From positions 496,001 through 560,000 of the forward strand of contig VZTI01003931.1 of the NCBI GenBank assembly GCA_013397865.1: a DNA stretch of 64,000 nucleotides, in the 5' to 3' direction. Below, in pieces: positions 51,401-60,400 of the stretch. Under the pieces are notes generated by a model, which saw only the letters and a program-made list of their open reading frames with translations, made no database searches and had not been told where the DNA came from. This stretch comes from Struthidea cinerea. Its lineage: Eukaryota > Chordata > Aves > Passeriformes > Corcoracidae. A program made the translations under genes and the position numbers. Position 1 is the stretch's first letter. Each line of letters opens with the position of its first letter.

Positions 51401-54400
51401 TCTGGAGTATTCCTAAAAATCAGATCAGCCTACCTAAAAAGGATCAGAAGCTGCAACTAAAGCTTTTAATATTCAATTCTCACACTGAACAAAAACTATA
51501 TTCACAGACTAGTTACCAATTACAAAATGACAAATTTCTAGTTTACATTCCCAAACTTCAAATTGTTATACAGTAAAAAGTACTTGCACTTCTGCTAGAT
51601 AACCTTAAAAATTATCAGCAACTCAGCAGGTGGCGCTCAATGTGCAGTCAAAATTAAAACATCCTAATTTTGCTCAGTATGATGGCAACACTTAAAAAGT
51701 CCTGGTTCCTCCCTGAGGTCTTTAAAACCAATAGGGCTCTAAGCATATGACTTCAAAAGGCTATTAAAATTCTAATTTTATTTGTTTGACCTTGCTTAGA
51801 TTTAAAAAAAAAAAAACCTATGATGACTCAATTGCATGCATTTTTAAAAGTTTGTGTCCTGAGCACTTGCGCAGTTGGTTCTGTCCTTTCTGACGTACAG
51901 TGACTCATATCAAATGCAGTTATATTTAGTAGCTCTGTTAAGCAATTCACAAAACACAAAAATGAAATCCATACATCAAAGCCAATTTTTTTTTCAGAAA
52001 TACATTTAGGATTTCTTCCAGACAGACAAGGAAGAAAGTTAATTTACCATTATCTACTTCACTAACACAAAAAATAATTACGTTTACAGTTCTTCATTTA
52101 ACCGGTTTGTGGGTTTTTTCTTTAACCTACTACTCCAAATCATTTACTGCAATCAGTTGGTAAATACATTATTCTAGACTTTAACTACAAGCATTTAAAA
52201 TAGATCACTCACATCATCTGTCATAAGTGTTGCTATTGATCGCCCAATTTCATGGTACTGTGGAGCTTTTCCTGCTGGTCCCAGCAACAAAAACAAAAAC
52301 CTGTGGAGAAGGTAATAGAGATGAGTATGGCTGACTCATTTGCATATACTCAGAGGGGGTCTTTCAAATTAATGTTTAAAGAAAATTTAGTGATTAAGTA
52401 AAAATACCATTTTCACCACTTCAGATCTTAAAAGACTGCTGCAACACTGTGAAAAGACTCAAAGTCATTACTGGAAGGAACTCAAATCCTGAACCAAAAT
52501 TACTCAGACACCATCTTAATTAGGACTAATTTTTCAATTTCTTATAATGCCTTGAACATAGTAGAAATCCACAGACTAGAGCTCAGTGACTATTTCCTCT
52601 GGATTCTAATCCTTTCCGACATTCCCAGTAGCAAAGACCCCCTCAAGCGGCAGCCTAGGAGCTTTACGACCTGTCCTAGGCTCCCTGATGATCACCTTTT
52701 CATGGGAGTTAAGCCCCCTCACCTGCTGTGACTGGGTATGTCACACAGAGGATGCACCTATGTACTTCTTGCAACACACTGGGCATACTCATAGAGTCAT
52801 ATCCTGGTCTTGTGTCAGTGGAAAGAAGGGAACTTGGGTACCTGAACACCTAAGAAAGTAAGTGACATTCTGGGAAGCTGATCCAACCTGGGGGTTGGGT
52901 CACAGCACATATTAGCGGTGTCCATCTCCTTGCACAGTAACAGCGCCTAACATAAAACCCACCAAAACCTTGAACAGGAGTAGCATTTTATAAATTCCAC
53001 AGGATACAAACCAAAGAGTGGACCTCAGTAATTTGTTTCACAACTTTCTTCCTATATTCCATGAAAATGAGGTTCCCAAGCACAACACATCTGAAAAAAG
53101 TAGTGCCTTCTTTCAACTCATAGTACAAAAAGCTCAATTCTGTCTCCTTTGCAAGTTTACTACCCTAACTGAAACGGAGGGTGCATCTTCAGAATCCAAG
53201 TACACTATTCCAGATCTGCAAGTCTACACCATTCTGAAAAAACTAGGACAGAATAATTTTAACTACAGTAATACAGTAATCTGTATGCAGAAATTTTGGG
53301 ATTTCCCAATAAACATTATGAGTACTTCTGTCAACTTCCCTCTGAAAATTCTCACATGTATGTATTTTTGACCTTCAAAAGAGTGCATAAGCTGAAAATC
53401 ACAAAGATAAACAAATACTTTGATAATTTTAAAACATTAAAAACCCACCAAAAAACATAAATGTACAGATGTATGCCAAACACCACAGAACAGCCCAATA
53501 CGTCAATGTGTACAGAAAATGAAGCGTCATCTGTGATGATTGATGAAATGATCTTCTACTTTCATCATGAGACCTGTATTTTGATATTTTGAATATCTGT
53601 GGTAAATGTGCCCACAGCATACTGGAGAGATCTTGGGTTTGGGGGAGCAGGGGTGACTGCACCAGGTTGGATAGCATATTGCAGACTGAAAACTGCTTCC
53701 ATGTATTAGCTGCAGGTTGATTACTCCAATGTCAATCATGTAGATTTGGGCATACAATAAAGAAATTGTTTTCCACCACCTAAATCATTCATATGCAGAG
53801 CATTTGTAAAGAAAGAGCAGAGCTTCAGATTAGACAGACCTTCAGACTTAGTGTGCTCTTCCCCACTGACAAGCTGTGTCACGTGAAGGGAACTATAACT
53901 GTCTTCATGCCCATCTTTAAAATGTCAACACAAACTTGGAAGACTCATTGCTCTTACTTCAAGTCAGCTAGCAGTTTCAACTCTTACACTTGCTTAAGAC
54001 AGCATCTTATGTGTATATACATGTATATATGTATGTGTGTGTGCATATAGAGATACAGAGATATATATATATGTTATGCATTCAGAGAATTTTGTGACAG
54101 ATCTCATTCCTTCAAATTTTGCAGGAAATGACTGACATGTTAAAGAAAACCCTACATTTTTGAGCTTAATACAGTATATATAAAAATTAACAGCTATCTG
54201 AAATCTTAAATATTATCTTATTGCATAAGTAAAGCCAGACTTTCCAGGCATTTATTTACCGTGTAGGAACCGGAACCTCTGTGAGACCCGAGAGAAGCAC
54301 AGCAGGGGAGAGTCTCACAAAAGCAATAATAGGTCTTTCTAAAAAATCTACTTCTCCCACTAACACATTTGATGCTTCTGCTCCTGAAGGAATTTTCCTC

Positions 54401-57400
54401 ATGAAGTTCATATCAACCTATTCATACAAAGACGAAACAAGTGTTTATTCTTTACATTTCTTAGCAGAAATTCTATAACAAAATTATGTTTATCAGAATT
54501 TACTAGACATTTATGCTACAAAGAAAAATTAAAAAGCAAATTAAATATCCCACAATACAGAAAAGACAAACACATTTAGATGTCAGCCAGCCAGCCAAAT
54601 AATAAAAAACTATTTTCTATAAGTTAGAATTACGAACACTGAGTATATTCTAGAAGACTCCAAACTGCATAATCACCTTTCTAACATTATCATGACAAAC
54701 ATTCCGTGAAAGGACATAAATTAACAAAATCTATGCACAATTAAGTAAGGAGAGTTCATGTAATTACACATGGTTTCTAGAATGCAGTAAGTTATTTCAC
54801 AGCTGTGTATTTCAAATATGTCATAATTTTGCAGAATAATTTGTATATTTATCTTTTCATCCATAAAAAATATGACAGCTAAAAATCTTTGCCTCCATTT
54901 CTGTACATCATTACAGAAGTGCATTAGAAAATGGTACAGCACATGAACTCTGTGTTCACATACACACACACACACAAGCACCAGTGACACTGCTAGCTAG
55001 AGAACTTACAGATGGCCTCTTGAGTCCCACACCAAGTGTGCCACAACTACAGTGCCAGGAGGCTGACTCCTGTCCAACAGGAGACAAGGCAGGTGTACAA
55101 AAGGACAGGCCACGCAAAAATATAAAAACTGTGACAGAGGAGCAGGAATATATGGCACCTGCCATGATTAGATCAGAACTACAGTTTAAGTCAGCTTTCC
55201 TTAAACAAAATTATTTAACTTGGCAAAACAATTTTCTTACAATGTTTCACAGTACAGATGACACTTCTGACTGAACTTTATAGTAACAGCCACAATGGAA
55301 CTTGCCCAGCAAATTTAAATTATGAAAGAAATATAAGAGATTTACAGTAGATTTTTTTTACAAGGTTTCTTTCAGAAAGTGGCATTTTATGTTCCTAATG
55401 ATTAAGGCGTACAACAACTTTTGTAGAGGAAACTTATAATACATATAAAGCAAATCCTTCTTAAAAGCCCTCTTCACAAAAAAAAAAAAAAAAAGGAACC
55501 AACAAAAAGTCCTAGGATAAAAAGTTACACCACAATCTACAAAACTGTTTTCCTAAGAGCCTTAATAGCAGATGTGAAAATATCTCCATCTGCATGAGAA
55601 AGTACAGCAGCTGCACTCTTATGTTACCAAAATACTGAGAAGATCATCAAACAGTTCCCACTGGGAAGAATTTCAAAACGTGGGACAGATATAGGCCCAG
55701 ACACAAGTTATCTCTCAGTAGCTACTTCTTGTGTACACGGGTACATGTCTTAGTTGTAACTAAGGGGGAAATTACAAGTATCACAGTTTTTGTTACATAG
55801 TTAAGTGATGCTAAACACTGAGGTATTTAATGTAACTTACCTTACTAAAATCAACCGTGCTGTTTTCTCTGCTTCCTCCTGTCCCAGTACCTTTAACATC
55901 TCCACTTTTCCCGGTGTCCAAATTTCCAGGTGCTGACTGTGGAGAAGCCAACAGTCCTAAATTAAAACAAAGGAGACAGATTAAAAATGGTGTAGGAAGT
56001 GAACTGAGTGTGCAACACTACCAAAACTCAATGTGGCAGCTTGCTTAAAGCAAAAGTGCACGTTATTCAGTAAGTGCCCTACATTAGTATCATAAATGCA
56101 ACATTAACAAGTCGCTGTGTTGTCAAAATAATGACATCATTTTAAAAAATTAAGTATTGCCCAAATGATGGCCATTTGCAGAACAGTCACCAGAAAACAT
56201 CAGCTACTTTAATTGCAGAAAAATAACTGCTGGCATTTCAATCCTAACTGATTCAGTAGTTAGAGCATCTTCACCATACTAAGAAGTCCTCGGACACCAA
56301 ATGCAAACACCTCTAGTCTGCTGTGTAGCAGTTACTGCAATTGTCAAAAGTGTCAGCAAGCCTCAGGCTACAACTACAAGGAATGGAGTCAAGAAAGTTA
56401 ACTAAGCTGTACAAGTAAGTAGTGTACTACACGAAGAACAGACAGCTTGCAAACCACAGTTTCAACAGAAACAGACCAAAGCTCCCACTATTCATCTGAC
56501 CACATGCTACTACATGGATTATATGCTTGAGCTGAAGAGGCACACACAATGAAGTTTTCATGTTCAACACACAGCTTCCCTCTAACACCTGCACCAAAAC
56601 AAAACCATGTTATGTATCTTGCTACCCTGCCAGCAGCACTGAATTGCAGGTTCAGTAAAGGGTGCGAAAGGCAAGTAACCCAAGTGATCATACACACTGA
56701 ATTCCATGTTGCGTCATGGTTCTCTCTACTCAATTAACTTTTAAAAGCTGGTCTAGGCATGTATAACCAAGCCCAAATCCCACCTTTTGAATTACAGAGC
56801 TTTTACTTGTTCAGTTTAACATGCACTAAAAGTGCATTTGGCCTTCTTGCTTGTCTGCACTAGACCTTTCAGCTGTGGTGACAGAACATGCTTTCACATG
56901 CTTTCAAAACCACATCTAGATAAAGACTGAAGCCTAAACATTCTATTATACGGAGAAAGTTTGTATTTAGGTCAAGCATCTCTCTAGTCAAGATATAAAT
57001 GAAGCCCTCTCTGGCTACCATTGGGCTACTGTTCTATCAGAACTACTGCCACATAACTACTTGAATACCCCCATGTTTATAATTTCTCAATTTTGACATT
57101 TTTTAGCATTTCAAATAACTGAATTCACTTTATTTCACCTCTGTATTTGTTTCTAAAAAACTGTTTCAAAAAGTCAACGAAAAACATGCAGGTCCAAGCC
57201 TTTACTACTAATTGTCATTCTTACAGTTCGTAAGGGACGTAAGTGGTGTGGGTAGTTTTTCCTGAAGCAAAAATCAAATTAAGTTAATAGGCTGTCATTC
57301 CCTTCATAAATCCTAACATGCACAAGTAATGAGCTAACACAACAAAAACAAAACAAACAAAAAAAACCCCCAAAACACCAAAACAAACAAACAAACAACA

Positions 57401-60400
57401 AAAAAAAAACCAAAAAATGCATTCTACTCTTCTGCTCCAAGATTTATGTGTTATTCATAAGAATCAAAGCATCGACCACCTACAAAATCAGCTGATCAAA
57501 GTATTTAACTGCTTAGGAGTTAATGTATTTGCCGAACTAGAAATAAGTATTAAACAGTTGTTGCAGAGAGCCGCATAATATAAAAGTTTAGACGTATAAA
57601 CTTTTTTCACTTTTTCCCCTTCTCTGTAGTAATACATGTAACTTAAAATGTTTTTAACTGATGAAAGATGAGCCATAATGCATCATTTTGCACTGTTTGG
57701 AAAAACACTGTGAGCAAGAGTAAGCAGAGACTAGAACAAAAAGTAAAGAGACAATCAAGGAGAAGGACAGAGAATAAGGATTCTACATATTAGCAGAAAT
57801 ATTTATTATTTCAGTACTAAAGTGATACTGATTCTTCTAAAAGGTTTGCCTTCAAAATTTGTCCAATCAGTCACAGATAAAGATAACACATTTTGGCACT
57901 GACACAGGAACATTTGTCTGATCCTAAACCATGTGTGAATAGTTTTCCTTTCTGTTGGCCTTGCAGCTGGACAGACTGCTGCTCTCACAAGACAATACTG
58001 CTCACAGGTTTTCAGACCTGAGCAAGCATTTCCGCATGAGACTGCACTTCATTATGCACATCCATCAATCTGCTATTTGCAGGGAAACTCTGAACAAAAA
58101 AAAATTATCTTCGTTAATAGTAAAACACTTCTATTCCAATCTCACATTAATAAAATAACTTAATTCCCTCTCTTCTCCAGTTCAGTAGATGCGAACTCAA
58201 GGACAACTACCTAGCAGTACTTTTCAGATTGTAAGACAGAGAAACTCATTGTTACCAAGCTACCAAGGGGATCCTTAAAAACACAGTACTCTTCCTGATG
58301 TTAGTTAGGCAGATGTACCACTTGTCTCCTCCGAAAGACTACAGTGAACTGAGTCTTGAGTAATTTGGAATAAAACCTCATAAACTCAAGTTAAAGTACA
58401 TACAACTACACCTTCACTAAAGATCATGTGCTTTTCCTAGCCAACTACAATTAGTACTGCGATCACAAAAATCTAATCAACAATATCTACAGAAAAAAAG
58501 AAAGCAAGAAGAATACTCACATCTGTTTCATATAAAAAGATGAGTAATATATGAGTTCAACACCTAAGCATGACTATTCCAAAATAACTGTAATTAGAAA
58601 GGCAAAAATTATGTAATACAAACCTTCTAAATAGGAGGTTCTCCATATTTGCATTTGAGGAAATTAAAATCAATTTTTAAAACTAAATTCCAGTGCAGCT
58701 CCAATGTGAAAAAAAATGCTCAAATTGCTACTAGAGAGCATACATGCAAACCTTTCTGAATTACTATTTTCAGTAAGCAATTACTGTAAGAGGAAAGCTG
58801 TTGTAAATGTTCATTTTGCTCAGTTTTAAAGTACATTTATCAGTGGACCAAAAGACCTCTTAAAACAGATTTCTTTGCTGTTGTTCACAGACATTATGAA
58901 AGCTCAGTGATGCTGGTGAATTAACAGTGTTCATTTTTAGCTGTGACACAGCTCACTTCCTAGCCCTTCCTATGGAATTCATTATTCAACAGTTCAAAGA
59001 TGGGAAAACAAACACTGCTCTTCAACTAATGACAAAATTAGAAAACTTTATTAAGAGAAGCCTTTGTCTGGTTGATGTATTATGAACCGATGACTGGCTG
59101 ATTGAAATTAAGTAGACCTATGGTAGACCATAGGTGTGTCTCTTCTCCCTCCTTTTGCAGTAACTCACGTTAAGTTCAGTAACCTTCCAGCTATTTATGA
59201 AGACTGAAAAATAGAAGTCTGAATAATACAAGGCCAACAACAGAGGAATGTTAAACAGAAGAAAGCCACCTATTTGAAAATTATCACAGTTCCTAATGCT
59301 TACAGTAGGCAAACCAAACTCAATCATACAGACATGGAAAATATATTCAGATTGCAATATTCTGAATTACCAGAGAGGTGATAAAGACCATAACCTTTAG
59401 TGGAACGGACCAGGAAGATTTTTAAAATCTAATTAATACCAGGAAGATGACTTTCATGTCAGGGTTTTCTTTTGACTCTTGTCTCCCAAGACAGAGATTG
59501 GTCCAGTTGCAGCCCTGAAGTCATAGTTTGAGAATGTCTTCAAAAGCATCTCTAAGGAAAAAATGTGTCTTTCTGTGGTCAGATGATTTCTTGAATTAAA
59601 AAAGGGGGGGAAACTCCAGGAAACAAAAATATCTTCATTGTTGGTGTTTAACATTCTCCGGAAAGACTTTCACTTATGGATTAACTGGGAAATCATCCCT
59701 TTCAGACTTCTTTATGAGAAATATCCCCATGAGGAACAAAAGCAATTTGAACATGACTTGGAGATTCTAGTAGAAAGCTTTAGTAACTGATAATAATAGC
59801 ATCATATACTTGAGCTTTATTTATTTGCCTTCTCCTGGATTCTAAAGATCTTTTGTCTGGCATGCTGTCATTCCTGTCAGAGAAATAAGAACTGGAAAAA
59901 CAATTACAGCTGTTATTTTACTTCTGATTTCTAAGCACCTTTGGAAGATGACCCGTGAGAGAATTATTGTCATGTGAATTCTCTTAATTTCCCATAAGGA
60001 AGTCAGAAAAAGAGATTTTTGTTTGCTTTTCTGAATTTAAGTAATGATGAGGCCTCTATACCTCAACTGAAGATAAGAAACTATGACATAGTTTGGTCTT
60101 TCCTTTTCAGTGACTTGGCTGCCAATGTGAAAAGGCAGATAACCACAGCCTCTTCTCTGTCAGCATATTTTCACTGCTATATGTAACAGTATGTTCTGAT
60201 TTATTAAACAAGTGAGGGAGAAACCAAGAAAAGCCTCAACTGATGGAAGAACTGAGTGAAATCAGCCCCTCCACTCCCAACACACATAGGCCTAAAGCAG
60301 ACAAACCTACAAGCTAGATTTTGGCAAGACAAATTTCTAGGAAGGGGAGGAAGAGCCTGAAGGCTAAAAAGAAAGATGATCGCTCCTTAAAAACAATCTG

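Noticed and set aside
53018..53371. Plus-strand open frame of 117 codons in an SLC4A7 intron
   Set aside because: No similarity I recognise, not in a conserved context. A length of this size is expected by chance in 64 kb.
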